Shown: positions 12,601 to 21,085 of the stretch, one piece after another | Position numbering within the stretch: the stretch's first letter is position 1 | How the letters are laid out: every line of letters begins with the position of its first letter | Source of the DNA: Capra hircus | Lineage: Eukaryota; Chordata; Mammalia; Artiodactyla; Bovidae | Direction of reading: 5' to 3' | Assembly (NCBI RefSeq): GCF_001704415.2 | Contig: NC_030822.1 | Coordinates: 53,747,345-53,811,344, forward strand | DNA length: 64,000 bases | Notes under the pieces: model-generated | Databases searched by the model: none | What the model was told of the DNA's origin: nothing | The model's input: the letters and a program-made list of their open reading frames with translations, nothing else | Position numbers and translations under genes: made by a program

Positions 12601-15351
12601 GTGCAAGAGCATTCCCTTTTCTCCACATCCTCTCCAGCATTTATTGTTTGTAGACTTTTTGATGATGGCCATTCTGACCAGTATGATGTGATATCTCATT
12701 GTAGTCTTGATTTGCATTTCTCTAATTATGAGCAATGTTGAGCATCTTTTCATGTGTTTGTTAGCCATCTGTATGTTTTCTTTGGAGAAATGTTTGTTTT
12801 TCTGGTATTGAGTTGTATGAGCTGCTTGTATATTTTGGAAATTAACCCTTGGTCAGTTGTTTCATTTGCTATTATTTTCTTGCATTCTGAGGGTTGTCTT
12901 TTCACCTTGCAGAAAGTTTCCTTTGCTGTGCAAAAGCTTTTTAGTTAATCAGGTCCCACTTGTTTACTTTTGTTTTTATTTCCATTACTTGAGGAGATGG
13001 GTCATAGAGTATCTCGCTTTGATTTATGTCATCAAGTGTTCTGCCTATGTTTTCCTTTAAGAGTTTTGTTTCTGGTCTTACATTTAGGTCTTTAATCCAT
13101 TTTGAGTTTATCTTTGTGTATGGCGTTAGGAAGTGGTCTAATTTCCTTCTTTTACATGTAGCTGTCCAGTTTTTCCAGCACCATTTACTGAAGAGGCTGT
13201 CTTTGCCTCACTGTATAGTCTTGCCTCCTTTGTCAAAAATAAGGTACCCATAGGTGCATGGGTTTATTTCTTGGCTTTCTATCTTGTACTATTGGTCTAT
13301 ATTTCTGTTTTTGTGCCAGTACCGTACTGTCTTGATGACTGTAGCTTTGTAGTATAATCTAAAGTCAGGAAGCTTGATTCCTCCAGCTCCATTCTTCTTT
13401 CTTTCTCTTTCTTCTTTCTCAAGACTGCTTTGGCTATTCAGGGTCTTTTGTGTTTCCATATGAATTGTGAAATTTTTTGTTCTAGTTCTATGAAAAATGT
13501 CATTGGTAATTTGACAGGGATTGCTTTGAATCTGTAGAATGCATTTGATAGTATAGTCATTTTCACAATATTGATTCTTCCTACCCAGGAACATGGAATA
13601 TCTCTCCATCTGTTTATGTCATCTTTGATTTCTTTCATCAGTGTCTTATAATTTTCTGTGTACAGTTCTTTCATCTCCTTAGGTAAGTTTATTCCTAAAT
13701 ATTTAATTCTCTTTATTGCAATGGTGAATGGGATTGACTTCTTAATTTCTGTTTCTGATTTTATATTGTTAGTATATAGAAATGCAAGTGATTTCTGTGT
13801 ATTGATTTTATATCCTGCAACTTTGCTAAATTCACTGATTAGCTCTAGTAATTTTCTGTTACTATCTTTAGGGTTTTCTATGTACGGTATCATGTCATCT
13901 GCAAACAGTGAGAGATTTACTTCTTCTTTTCTGATCTGGATTCCCTTTATTTCTTTTGCTTCTCTGATTGCTGCAGCTAGGACTTCCAGAGCTATGTTGA
14001 ATAATTTTGGGGAAAGTGGACACCCTTGTCTTGTTCCTGATCTTAGGAGGAATGCTTTCAGAGGCATAGACTATTTTAAGTCATATTTTGTGGTTTTGGT
14101 TGTTAATTAGTGCCATGCCTTCATTTATTTTTTGTTTACACTCTAGCAGATAAATGTGTTAGACTCCCAATTTGTAGGAAAAAAATGTTACATTTATCCT
14201 CCTTCCCTCCCTCTCTGCCCCCTCCCTCCCTTCCTCCTTCCCTCCTCCTCCTTCCTAAGAGCACTTTATATGTATCAGGCACAACTCTAGGTACAGGAAT
14301 CTGCAGCATGCATAACAATTATGAACACGGCAAATATCCTCTTCAGGGCTTCCTCAGTGGCTCAGGGATAAAGAATCTGCCTGTAATGCAGGAGACGTAG
14401 GGTCATGAGACTTTGATCCCTGGGTCATGAAAATCCCCTGGAGAAGAAAATGGCAACCCACTCCAGCATTCTTGTTTGGGAAATCCCTTGGACAGAGGCG
14501 CCTGGTGGGCCACAGTCCATAGGGTCGCAAAAGGGTCAGACTCAGCGACTAAACAACAGCAAATATCCTTTCTATCAACTCTTTTCTTCTTGTAAACTGG
14601 TCGATGCTCTAATCCACAGGGGAACACTAGTCCTCAGAGGGAACTTAGGAACTGATACACAGTAGCACCTTCTATAGGACTCTGAGTGCAGGAGCGAGTG
14701 AGCAGCAGTTTAGTGGGCTGTGCCTCTAGGGATTCACTCTTCCCACTTGGAGAGGTTGTCTCACCCTGGAGGGAGAGTTTCAGGCCCTGGCTAACCAGGG
14801 GTGGCCTCTCCAGACCACGCAGGACCCACCACTGACACATCATGGCAATAATACCTGGCATTTAGCCGGTGCTGCATCTTGCTCTGGGGGACAGATGTGG
14901 AAGAGACTCAGCGAGGACAGCTGCTCTTGGAGTGGAGACACCCTCAGCCACCCAGTGTCAGCTTGGCACAGGGAAGCTCCAAGGCACATGTATATGCCCA
15001 CATGGCGCCCACTGACAAGTCAGTATGTCTGGGGGACTCTGAGTACGCTGAAGACTGGAGGGTCAAGATGAAGTGACTGAGTTTCTTGCCTGGTCAATTG
15101 AAGGCCTTGAAAGATTCAGGAGCACCCTATGGGGAAGGAGGATGTCCTAGGATGTTGGTACTCCTGTCCCTCCACACACCCCTCCAAAACCTCCAGCCTC
15201 TTCCCTTCGCTGACGTCTTGAGGTCTTGTTGCAGCTCATGTCCACCCTGCCTGCCTCCCCATGCACGGACAGACCTTCGGCCTCAATGAGATCTGCTGGA
15301 TCACAGGCTTTGGCAAGACCAAGGAGACAGATGGTGAGAGGCAGATGCTAG

Positions 15352-15405
<54 letters not shown>

Positions 15406-18400
15406 ACTTATACATGTGTTTCTTTTCTTTTTTCTTTTACTTGTATTTTTTTGTGGCTTTTATTTTTAGGCCATAAGTTTTGTTTCTTCAGGATCTTCTG
15501 GGGTATCTTTTTCTTCTGTGCAACCTCCACTTCTGGTTTAGGAAAATCTGCCCTTTTTTTTAGTAAGGATCATCTCCATGTGGCAGGAAGAGCTCATGTA
15601 TGGGTTGATTCGACCCATAAGCTCTGTAAGTCCTGTGCTCCATCTTGAGGGCTTTGCTCACTTGGGTGTGCTCGATGACCAGAGAATCTGTATCTAAGCT
15701 CTTAAGTTCATCATTATTCTCTGTATTTTTGAGCACTTGCTGTAAAAACACAGCACTCTTCTTGGGCCACTGATTCTTTCCAGCCCCACAGTTTGACCTG
15801 AGCACACGTATCAGCTCCATTATTGTGACGATGGAATGGAACACGCTGATTCTTCAAAGTGACACCCTTCAGATACTTGGTGGTTTTTCAGATATGCATA
15901 CCTTTAATGGCCTGGGCAGTTTCATCAGTGTTCTTAGAGTGAACATGAGGATTTGAACCTCTTGATTTGCACAATTTTGTGGTGTTTTCTGGATCAAGTG
16001 ACTAGTGAACCATTTTTAGAGGTCACCTCAGGTTGCTTATCAGAAAAACTATACATGTGCTTCTGTGTATGGGGTGATATGTAGGGGTATAGAGATGAGG
16101 GTCTACCTAGATGAGGGTTTGGGTATATAGATTCATGGGCCTGGATGTGAATGTGTGTATATATACACCTGCATATACATCAAAGCCAGGCTTCCCTGGT
16201 GGTTCAGTGGTAAAGAGTCTTCTGGCAATGCAGCACACACAGGTTCAAACCCTGGGTTGGGAACATGCCCTGGAGGACAGCATGGCAACCCACTCCAGCA
16301 TTCTTGCTGGGAATTCTTGCATGGACAGAGGAGCCTGGTGGGCTATCAGTCCGTAGGGTTGCAAAGAGTTGGGCCTGACTGAAGCGATAGCATGCAAGTG
16401 TGCTATAGGGTAAGCACTGGGTTGGGCATTTTTGCCTAATTTGGGGTCCGGAAGCCTACTGGTGATGATCAGGGGGGGCTTTTGGCAATGGTTACAATGG
16501 GACTCAGTCAGTTTTGGAGGTGGCCTTGGTTCTGGGCTCCATGTCTGTGGCCTTGGTGCAAAGCCTTGCACCTGTGATCTTGGGATAGGACTCCACAGAT
16601 TATCTTAATAACCTCATCTAGAAAGAGTCAATAGACTGAGCCTAAAGCTATAGTTGATGAAGAAATGAAGAAGCAGCAGCCACTCATTCTGGCTGGAAGA
16701 GGGGGCCCTTTGGTCCTTTTGTGATGTGGCCTACTTTGTTTTTGTCTGGGCTGAAACAAGGTTAGAAAGTGGTTTGGTCTTCCCTCACTTCATCGTGATT
16801 ACTGGGCGGCCTTATCTGGTGTCGGTTCTGTCGGACTGTGGATACTGGGCAGGAAAGCACAGCAGTCAGCTGGCCTTACCGTGAGACTCGTGAGGCTGGC
16901 CACTGCAGGTGTCAAGACCTTGCTCGTGGGATGAAGTGACTGGCTGGGAGCAGCCTTGTTCTGACCTTAGCTCTCTAACTGACTACCTGGGTGACTGTGC
17001 ATGCCTGCCCAGACGCTTCAGTCATGTCTGACTCTCCGCAACCCTATGGACTGTAGCCCACCAGGCTCCTCTCTCCATGGGACTCTCCAGGCAAGAATAC
17101 TGGAGTGGGTAGCCATGTGCTCCTCCAGGGGATCTTCCTGACCCAGGGATCAAACCTGCATCTCTTATGCCTCCTGCATTGGCAGGTGGGTTCTTTACCA
17201 CTAGTGCCACCCGAGACTGTGGGCAAGTCCTTCTTCAGCCCCAGGTTTTTCCTTCTGTAAGTGGGTTCACCACACCTGCTCTCCTTAAAGCACATCATTT
17301 AAAGCACCCAAAGGCAAATGAAGTGATCTCTTGTGTTGACTGAAAAGTTCTTTCGGGTTTTCCGTCCTATCTTTTCTGTTTTGAATACAGAAAAGCATTG
17401 TGCGCGTGTCAGGCAGCCTGATAGGCTTGTGTGTCTCTGCGTGTGTGTCTCTGTTCTGTGTAGTGACTTGGGTCTGATGTGAGGCTGTGTGTGCCCCTGT
17501 GATGTGGGTGGCCCACCATGGGAATGGTGCCCTCCGGGCCTGGAAGGTTGCCAGTCTGGGGCCTGGGCTGGGCGGCTGGAAGGCCTCAGAGCCGCCCGGA
17601 GTCTCACTCCCTTCCCGCCCTCTCTCTCCTCCACCCCACCGCGCTGAAGAGAGGACTTCCCCTTTTCTCCGGGAGGTGCAGGTCAACCTCATTGATTTCA
17701 AGAAGTGCAACGACTACTTGGTCTACGACAGCTACCTTACCCCGAGGATGATGTGCGCGGGGGACCTGCGAGGAGGCAGAGACTCCTGCCAGGTGGGCTT
17801 GCTTCTGCGTGGGGCTCAGGTCCTGGGACCCAGAGGGAAGGGTTGGGGTGCTGTAGTCGGAGGGAGAGTCAGGGGCCCACCGTTTCTTGCTCAAGGGCCA
17901 CCTTTCCCACACTGCTGATGTGCATGCTCCCTCGCAGGGGGACAGCGGGGGGCCTCTGGTCTGCGAGCAGAACGGCCGCTGGTACCTGGCAGGAGTCACC
18001 AGCTGGGGCACGGGCTGCGGCCAGAGGAACAAACCCGGCGTGTACACCAAGGTGACAGAAGTGCTCCCCTGGATATACAGCAAGATGGAGGTGAGAGCCC
18101 TGCTGGGGGCATGCTCCTGGCAGGTGGGGACCCCCAACGGTGGGGTGCCTGGAAGCGAGCCTGGCCTTTCCCCGGGGTCTCAGCCAGGTCTCCGCACCGC
18201 CTGCCTTTGGGGGGTGTTCAAAAGTTGCCAGGAGAGGACAGGACAGGTGTCAAATGTTAGCCAACCCTAGCTGCCTGGACTTCTTCCCCTCCTTTTCCTC
18301 CTGCAAAACAGAGCTCAGAGGGTTGGAAAGGGGCGAGGGCCGGCCCCCAGGATCCCTCTCCTCTCCCCAGCGATGGACAGTTGTGAATTCACACACGGAG

Positions 18401-18803
18401 TTGGGGAGGCCTCCCCTCCTTGGCAGGAGGTTGGTCTCCCAGGAAACTGGGCATCGGGAAGGAGAGGTCTACCCCACCTCTGCTGACCCAGTCCAGCCCC
18501 TGCCTCCCCTGCACTCCCATCCTTCCTGTAGCTGTGCCCGCCCTTCCCTTCTCCACCCAGGCAGTGAGAGCTCGGGTAGAGGTGGGGAAGGCTGCTCCGG
18601 AAATCCAGGGTAGCGGGTCTCTAAGAAACCACTTCCATCTTGTCCCCTTGGCTGCCCCTCTTCTCTGAGGGGCAGTGCCCGGTGGCAGCTGGGCTGAACT
18701 TTAGGCTCTGAGCCTACATCCTGCCCTGTGCACACCCAGCCCAGCTTCACTCTGTTCTCTCTCTTCTCATCCTCAGAGGGAGGTGCGCTTCCGGAAATCA
18801 TAA
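512..18803 (+). CDS. TMPRSS13: TMPRSS13 (MSPL), type II transmembrane serine protease; 3' eleven exons, 5' end outside window
   Basis: Cell-surface trypsin-like protease with a cytoplasmic N-terminus and extracellular catalytic C-terminus. Spliced exons are 512-616, 3403-3525, 4452-4581, 6390-6482, 7412-7455, 8499-8661, 9870-10042, 15235-15333, 17650-17792, 17938-18090 and 18777-18803. Every boundary has AG/GT and all phases match, so one open frame runs to the TAA at 18801. Domain order is membrane anchor, short LDLRA, SRCR, then protease with activation site GR/IVGG, catalytic His (TAAHC), Asp (DYDIAL) and Ser (GDSGGP), and the S1 Asp in GGRDSCQ that gives Arg/Lys specificity. Family knowledge: the zymogen is activated by cleavage before IVGG and stays disulfide-linked to the stem. 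The proline-rich cytoplasmic exon and the promoter lie left of the window. Assignment to TMPRSS13 rather than a sister TMPRSS rests on the stem (the WDKSLLKVYSGSSHQW segment) and the NDYLVYDSYLTPRMMCAGD segment. Confidence 0.95.
2542..2817 (-). repeat. CHR-type tRNA-derived SINE
   Basis: Read on the minus strand it starts with the GGACTCCCTGGTCGTCCAGT-type tRNA-like head and box-B-like GATCCCTGGTCCAGGAAG, then the GCCCACACACGGAAACG-type body. Flanked by a 10-bp target-site duplication TGGGAAGACA at 2532-2541 and 2818-2827. Confidence 0.85.
3144..3169 (+). repeat. (CT)n microsatellite
   Basis: Thirteen uninterrupted CT units just upstream of the LDLRA exon. Confidence 0.95.
3403..3525 (+). 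CDS. TMPRSS13: TMPRSS13 exon: LDLRA module
   Basis: Acceptor TTTTTTCTCTCAG, donor GTAAGG. It encodes FWRGHTG and then a short LDL-receptor class A repeat with four cysteines and the acidic calcium-cage pattern CDGVEDCKLKSDE. Standard LDLRA modules have six cysteines, so this one is short, as is known for this protein. The exon enters in phase 1, completing a Phe codon with the previous exon. Confidence 0.93.
3526..4451 (+). other. TMPRSS13 intron
   Basis: Apart from the MIR-like piece at 3600-3745, no feature was recognised. Confidence 0.8.
3600..3745 (+). repeat. MIR-like SINE fragment
   Basis: Contains a tRNA-like head, CTTGGCCAAATCACTTACC and TCAATTTCTTAATTTGCAAA, the usual MIR central motif. 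Edges are approximate. Confidence 0.55.
4452..4581 (+). CDS. TMPRSS13: TMPRSS13 exon: SRCR domain, first part
   Basis: Acceptor CCGGCAG, donor GTACAC. Encodes VRFDWDKSLLKVYSGS, the ICSDSWNDSYS segment and CQQLGFE. The cysteines are typical SRCR positions. NDS is a potential N-glycosylation sequon. The exon leaves in phase 2 (AG + T, Ser). Confidence 0.93.
4582..6389 (+). other. TMPRSS13 intron
   Basis: Two blocks (about 5737-5895 and 6033-6182) look like old MER5-type DNA-transposon remnants; the rest shows nothing recognisable. Confidence 0.7.
5737..5895 (+). repeat. Possible MER5-type hAT transposon remnant
   Basis: GAATCACCTGGGGTGCTTG followed by TTAAAATGCA resembles the MER5 consensus. 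A second, similar block lies at about 6033-6182 (GGATCACCTGGAGAGCCTG). Strongly diverged, so the family name is tentative. Confidence 0.45.
6390..6482 (+). CDS. TMPRSS13: TMPRSS13 exon: SRCR domain, middle
   Basis: Acceptor CTCCCTTGCAG, donor GTACGT. Encodes AYWTTKVANRNVGSSFSVSE and FNSTIQESTY. NST is a likely N-glycosylation sequon. The donor was chosen by phase: ending at 6482 lets the next exon (phase 2) continue with SDCPSQQ. The later GTGGGG would break the frame. Confidence 0.9.
6483..7411 (+). other. TMPRSS13 intron
   Basis: G-rich sequence without a recognised repeat or gene. Confidence 0.75.
7412..7455 (+). CDS. TMPRSS13: TMPRSS13 exon: end of SRCR domain (44-nt micro-exon)
   Basis: Acceptor TTCTCCTGCAG, donor GTAAGA. 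Encodes SDCPSQQYVALQCS, supplying two SRCR cysteines. It leaves in phase 1; C + AC gives the His of HCGL, where the cysteine that tethers the protease domain lies. Confidence 0.92.
7456..8498 (+). other. TMPRSS13 intron
   Basis: No confident repeat or gene. It ends in a CTTCTCTCCAG acceptor. Confidence 0.75.
8499..8661 (+). CDS. TMPRSS13: TMPRSS13 exon: activation site and catalytic histidine
   Basis: Encodes CGLRAMTGRIVGG, in which cleavage after Arg converts the zymogen, then WPWQVSLQFSHTHICGGTL and TAAHC with the charge-relay His. Acceptor CTCTCCAG, donor GTAAGT; leaves in phase 2. Confidence 0.95.
8662..9869 (+). other. TMPRSS13 intron
   Basis: Holds a CHR-type SINE at 9320-9643; otherwise unremarkable. 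Confidence 0.8.
9320..9643 (-). repeat. CHR-type tRNA-derived SINE
   Basis: On the minus strand it starts GGGGGCTTCCTTGGTGGCTC with GATCCCCAGTCCAGGAAG. An approximate 13-bp duplication CCCATTCTCCATT (9307-9319) is matched by CCCATTTTCTATT (9644-9656), two mismatches. Confidence 0.8.
9870..10042 (+). CDS. TMPRSS13: TMPRSS13 exon: catalytic aspartate
   Basis: Encodes TREKILEGWKVYVGTNDLHH and later DDYDIALMRLSKPLTLS. The Asp of DIAL completes the catalytic triad. NYS is a possible N-glycosylation sequon. Acceptor GGCTTTGGCAG, donor GTGAGT; leaves in phase 1. Confidence 0.95.
10325..10545 (-). repeat. MIR SINE
   Basis: TACTATTATTAACTTCATTT and AATTTCCCGAGGTCATGAAG are MIR core motifs in reverse orientation. 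Edges are approximate. Confidence 0.65.
11773..14065 (-). mobile_element. 5'-truncated ruminant L1 LINE (ORF2 C-terminal half and 3' UTR)
   Basis: The minus strand encodes L1 ORF2 pieces: the reverse-transcriptase palm with SGTRQGCPLSP and FADDM (about 13438-14065), thumb and C-terminal blocks (13289-13609, 12502-12768), and a carboxy end with YDPAIPLLGIYPEET and WYIYTMEYYSTIKR (12188-12480). Frames are broken, so it is dead. The 3' UTR and poly-T (11773-11784 on the + strand) follow. Flanks ATAGACTAATTTT (from 11764) and ATAGACTATTTT (14066-14077) form an imperfect target-site duplication, so one 5'-truncated insertion is likely. Confidence 0.9.
12483..12517 (+). repeat. 35-bp micro-insertion of a Bov-tA/BOV-A2 SINE tail inside L1
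   Basis: GACTGAAGCGACTTAGCAGC plus further CAG units is the 3' end of a ruminant SINE. It interrupts the L1 sequence exactly where the unbroken L1 would read GGGTCATATGGT, and CATATGGT / CATGGT flank it. Confidence 0.8.
14199..14257 (+). repeat. (TCC)n/(TTCC)n low-complexity tract
   Basis: An almost pure C/T run on the + strand. Confidence 0.85.
14341..14559 (+). repeat. Bov-tA SINE
   Basis: tRNA-like head GGCTTCCTCAGTGGCTCAGG, body GGCAACCCACTCCAGCATTC, 3' end near AGACTCAGCGACTAAACAAC. Flanked by a 10-bp duplication CAAATATCCT at 14331-14340 and 14560-14569. Confidence 0.9.
15235..15333 (+). CDS. TMPRSS13: TMPRSS13 exon: protease core
   Basis: Encodes AHVHPACLPMHGQTFGLNEI and CWITGFGKTKETD. 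The first Cys is the protease-side partner of the stem-catalytic disulfide in this family. Acceptor GTCTTGTTGCAG, donor GTGAGA; leaves in phase 1. Confidence 0.95.
15354..15403 (+). repeat. (GT)n microsatellite
   Basis: A run of about 23 GT units, 20 bp after the exon donor. Likely polymorphic. Confidence 0.95.
15424..16049 (-). pseudogene. RPL17: RPL17 processed pseudogene
   Basis: Antisense to TMPRSS13. The start codon complement is at 16011-16013. The minus-strand translation matches ribosomal protein L17: SLVIEHTQVSKALKM, WPKKSAVFLQQVLKN and the TYRAYGSNQP region, with no introns. Frame changes and an early stop after the MHI segment rule out a functional protein. An approximate 15-bp duplication TATACATGTGTTTCT (15409-15423) / TATACATGTGCTTCT (16050-16064) marks LINE-mediated retroposition. 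Confidence 0.92.
16188..16400 (+). repeat. Bov-tA SINE
   Basis: Head GGCTTCCCTGGTGGTTCAGT, body GGCAACCCACTCCAGCATTC, end GGCCTGACTGAAGCGATAGC. No clear target-site duplication was seen. Confidence 0.88.
17000..17214 (-). repeat. Bov-tA SINE
   Basis: Reverse-oriented: CATGTCTGACTCTCCGCAAC (3' end) to TTTACCACTAGTGCCACCC (head). Short duplication GACTGTG at 16993-16999 and 17215-17221. Confidence 0.88.
17650..17792 (+). CDS. TMPRSS13: TMPRSS13 exon: S1 specificity pocket
   Basis: Encodes ERTSPFLREVQVNLIDFKKC and the LTPRMMCAGD then GGRDSCQ segments. The Asp six residues before the catalytic Ser predicts Arg/Lys cleavage. The start after AAG at 17647-17649 was fixed by phase; the alternative AG two bases later would shift the frame. 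The exon ends in phase 0 at CAG/GTGGGC. Confidence 0.95.
17938..18090 (+). CDS. TMPRSS13: TMPRSS13 exon: catalytic serine
   Basis: Encodes GDSGGPLVCEQNGRWYLAGV and TSWGTGCGQRNKPGVYTKV, then LPWIYSKME. Acceptor CTCGCAG, donor GTGAGA. If the donor is not used, the frame stays open for 59 more codons to the TAG at 18268-18270, giving a different C-terminus that starts VRALLGACSWQ. Confidence 0.95.
18091..18270 (+). CDS. TMPRSS13: Possible alternative TMPRSS13 C-terminus by intron read-through
   Basis: In-frame continuation of the catalytic-Ser exon through its own donor site. I recall that human TMPRSS13 has a long isoform whose tail starts VRSL, consistent with reading through the same donor; conservation was not checked. 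Use of this tail in the present species is inferred. Confidence 0.45.
   Translation: MRALLGACSWQVGTPNGGVPGSEPGLSPGSQPGLRTACLWGVFKSCQERTGQVSNVSQP
18777..18803 (+). CDS. TMPRSS13: TMPRSS13 last coding exon
   Basis: After acceptor CTCATCCTCAG the frame reads REVRFRKS and stops at TAA 18801-18803. Phase 0 matches the previous exon exactly. Confidence 0.8.
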   Translation, partial: REVRFRKS

Positions 18804-19459
18804 GCAGCTCTCCTGCGCCAGCTCACAGAGTCCACCGTGAAGATCTGGCCAAAGGGACCAGGCCATTTGCAACCTCCTCTGGGCTAAAGGCCACCAGACA
18901 CCATCGTTACTGCCACCTCCACTGTCTGCTGCCTCTGTGAATACACACGTGTGTGTGCATGTGTGTATGTTTACATGTGTGTGTCACTGCTCTCCCAAGG
19001 TCCTCAGAAATCAGGAGAGCTGTCAGCTCTTCCCAAACTCCCGGCTGGAAATCACCTGAAGACAACCGTTTGGGCCCCGTGAGGGATTCCCCGACACGGA
19101 AGTGTCCATCACAGATGGAGGAGGCGGAGCCCAGGGATGGTCTGGAAGGCCACGTCAGGAACTCTTGTTTCCGACCCTCACTGGAGACTAGTCCAGAACA
19201 GGCAGCCCCCTGTGGCCCAGCCATCACTGCCAGCAAGGGACAGTATCAGATTTCACAGAGTGCCTAGACCGCCTCTAGTGGGAAGATCTTCCCGTTGACC
19301 ATCGGCCCATCCCGCCCCCTCTCGGCCCTCTCGCTGGATGCGGAGAGGGGCCACGCCATGGCTGTGCACGCTGACCACTCAGCACAGGGCTTACTGTCTT
19401 CGTCCGGTAACAGGCTGTTGGAGGCAAACTTCATTTCATTTTTATATTCAAGTAATGGA

Positions 19460-19465
19460 AATAAA
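19460..19465 (+). terminator. AATAAA poly(A) signal, proximal
   Basis: AATAAA about 660 nt after the stop codon, followed by AT-rich sequence. Confidence 0.55.
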
Positions 19466-20197
19466 TGTATTATTTAAAGGTTCTCCCAAAATTCCAGGAG
19501 CCAAGAGAGCTAGCCACTCAATCACCCCAAGCACTCTGAGGGACTCCTGGCAGCTGTGTCCCCCTGGCATCCCATGGAATGCTCTTGGCCTCAAGGGGCC
19601 AGATTAAGGGGCCCTTTGAGATACTCAGGGAAGCAAATCCATCACCAAGATGGCCACGCTGCTGCTGTATCTGAGGGCTGTATCCAAAGGAACTGATGCT
19701 GCTTCTCTGTTGGCCCAGGATGTCCTGGAACTTTGGAATTTCCTCTCAGCTTTCCTCATCTTTCACCTTCTCAGGGACACAGTGTTGCCATGGAAACTGC
19801 CTCAGAGAGAAAGCTGACTCTGTCCCCAGGCTGCTTCCAAACTGCTTTTAGGAAGGATCCGAGTTGCCGCTCCTGCTGGACATCAGTGAGTCTGGCCTTT
19901 GAGTCAGCTGAAGTCCCAGATCCGCATCCTTTTCTCTGGGGCACTTGGTCCTCCCGCTGTCTCCTGCCTCCCTTGGGCCTATCTGATGGTGCTGTGACTC
20001 CCAGAAGTGGGGTCAGAGCAGATCAGCCCAGCCCAGCTCAGGCAGGTGGCTGCTTGGGGGATAGACTGTTCTGGAAGAGCAGCTGGGATTGGCTAGCATG
20101 GCTCGGAAGGTTCTGAGGGGGCTGGTGATGTGTTATCAAGGCTGGGGTTGGGGACAGCAGTGTTCATGTCCACAGCACCCCAGCAGTGATCTTCAAC

Positions 20198-20203
20198 AAT
20201 AAA
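20198..20203 (+). terminator. AATAAA poly(A) signal, distal
   Basis: AATAAA followed by a T/G-rich stretch (GGATGTTTCTGTGG) 25-40 nt downstream, a good cleavage context. Confidence 0.5.
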
Positions 20204-20210
20204 AACTATG

Positions 20211-20985
20211 TGACCCGAAAAATTGGTCATTGGATGTTTCTGTGGTACCCTGGGTAGAAAACTGAGGCTATCTACCCAGATGCTCAGGCATCCTCAGTTT
20301 AGTTCTTAGTTTGGGTTCCTCAGCTTTGGGTTCTGCTCATTTAATCATGATTCATTTATTTATTCACTTACCCACCATACTGGTGCCTGCCCTGTACCAG
20401 GAACTTATACCAGGCCCAGGAGGTACAAAAGCAACAGTGGTCCTCAGGAACTCAAGGTCATGACCCAGTGTGATGGAAGCTGTGATTCAGTGTGGACACT
20501 GTGCCTGGAACACAGCCGGCAGCCTCACCAAGGAGGTCAGGGAAGGCTTCCCAGAGGAGGTGAGGTTTGAAATGACTCTTAAAGAGTATGTAAGTCTTCA
20601 CCAAGCAGATGGGTGGGGGAAGAGCAGTCCAGCAGTCCTTTTTGCCTCCTTCCTCTTTCTCTGCCTCTGCCTTTGCCAGCTCAGCAAAAGGCATGTTTAC
20701 GAAGAAGCCCCAGTGCTTACTCAACTGTTTCCAAGAGAATTGGATGGGTGGTTCCATCGGCCTCGTCTGAAAGATCTAGTCCTTCTTGCTCCGTACTTAC
20801 TTTTCCTGCATTTAAAATATTGACCTCTTTTATTTTATTGACCTCATTTAATATTACATTCCCACGATGAATGCCCAGCACCCACACCACCCCCACTACA
20901 CACACTCATGCCTCTAGCCATGAGCACAGAATTCTCCAGGCCTGCCCGCATGGGCCTGGCCTCTGGACACCTTCAGAGCTTTTTT
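20211..20985. other. Intergenic, nothing recognised
   Basis: Non-repetitive-looking sequence with an old MIR-like stretch near 20340-20470. No exon is supported. Confidence 0.6.
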
Positions 20986-21085
20986 GCCTGGAGAATCCCA
21001 GGGACAGCGGAGCCTGGTGGGCTGCTGTCTATGGGGTTGCACAGAGTCGGACACGACTGAAGCGACTTAGCAGCAGCAGCAGCAG
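20986..21085 (+). repeat. 5'-truncated Bov-tA/BOV-A2 SINE
   Basis: Only the 3' half is present, ending GACTGAAGCGACTTAGCAGC plus further CAG units. Confidence 0.85.

Larger units (their letters stand above)
10043..15234 (+). other. Largest TMPRSS13 intron in the window
   Basis: Carries a MIR (about 10325-10545), a GC-rich stretch (about 11010-11250), a 5'-truncated L1 (11773-14065), a polypyrimidine tract (14199-14257) and a Bov-tA SINE (14341-14559). Confidence 0.85.
15334..17649 (+). other. TMPRSS13 intron
   Basis: Holds a GT microsatellite, an RPL17 processed pseudogene and two Bov-tA SINEs. The acceptor before 17650 reads CCACCGCGCTGAAG, with its pyrimidine tract about 15-50 nt upstream. 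Confidence 0.85.
18804..20210 (+). other. TMPRSS13: TMPRSS13 3' UTR and near-downstream sequence
   Basis: No repeat or second gene is recognised. Two poly(A) signals (19460 and 20198) are candidate ends; the sequence alone does not tell which is used. Confidence 0.6.

Noticed and set aside
13658..14110. 150-codon plus-strand open frame
   Set aside because: Shadow of L1 ORF2 on the minus strand.
14341..14420. tRNA gene from the tRNA-like head of a Bov-tA SINE
   Set aside because: The head is a diverged SINE part, followed by the SINE body and flanked by a target-site duplication. The same applies to all other Bov-tA and CHR heads here.
15560..15844. 94-codon open frame as a new small gene
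   Set aside because: It is part of the RPL17 retrocopy, with stops and shifts on both sides and retroposition flanks.
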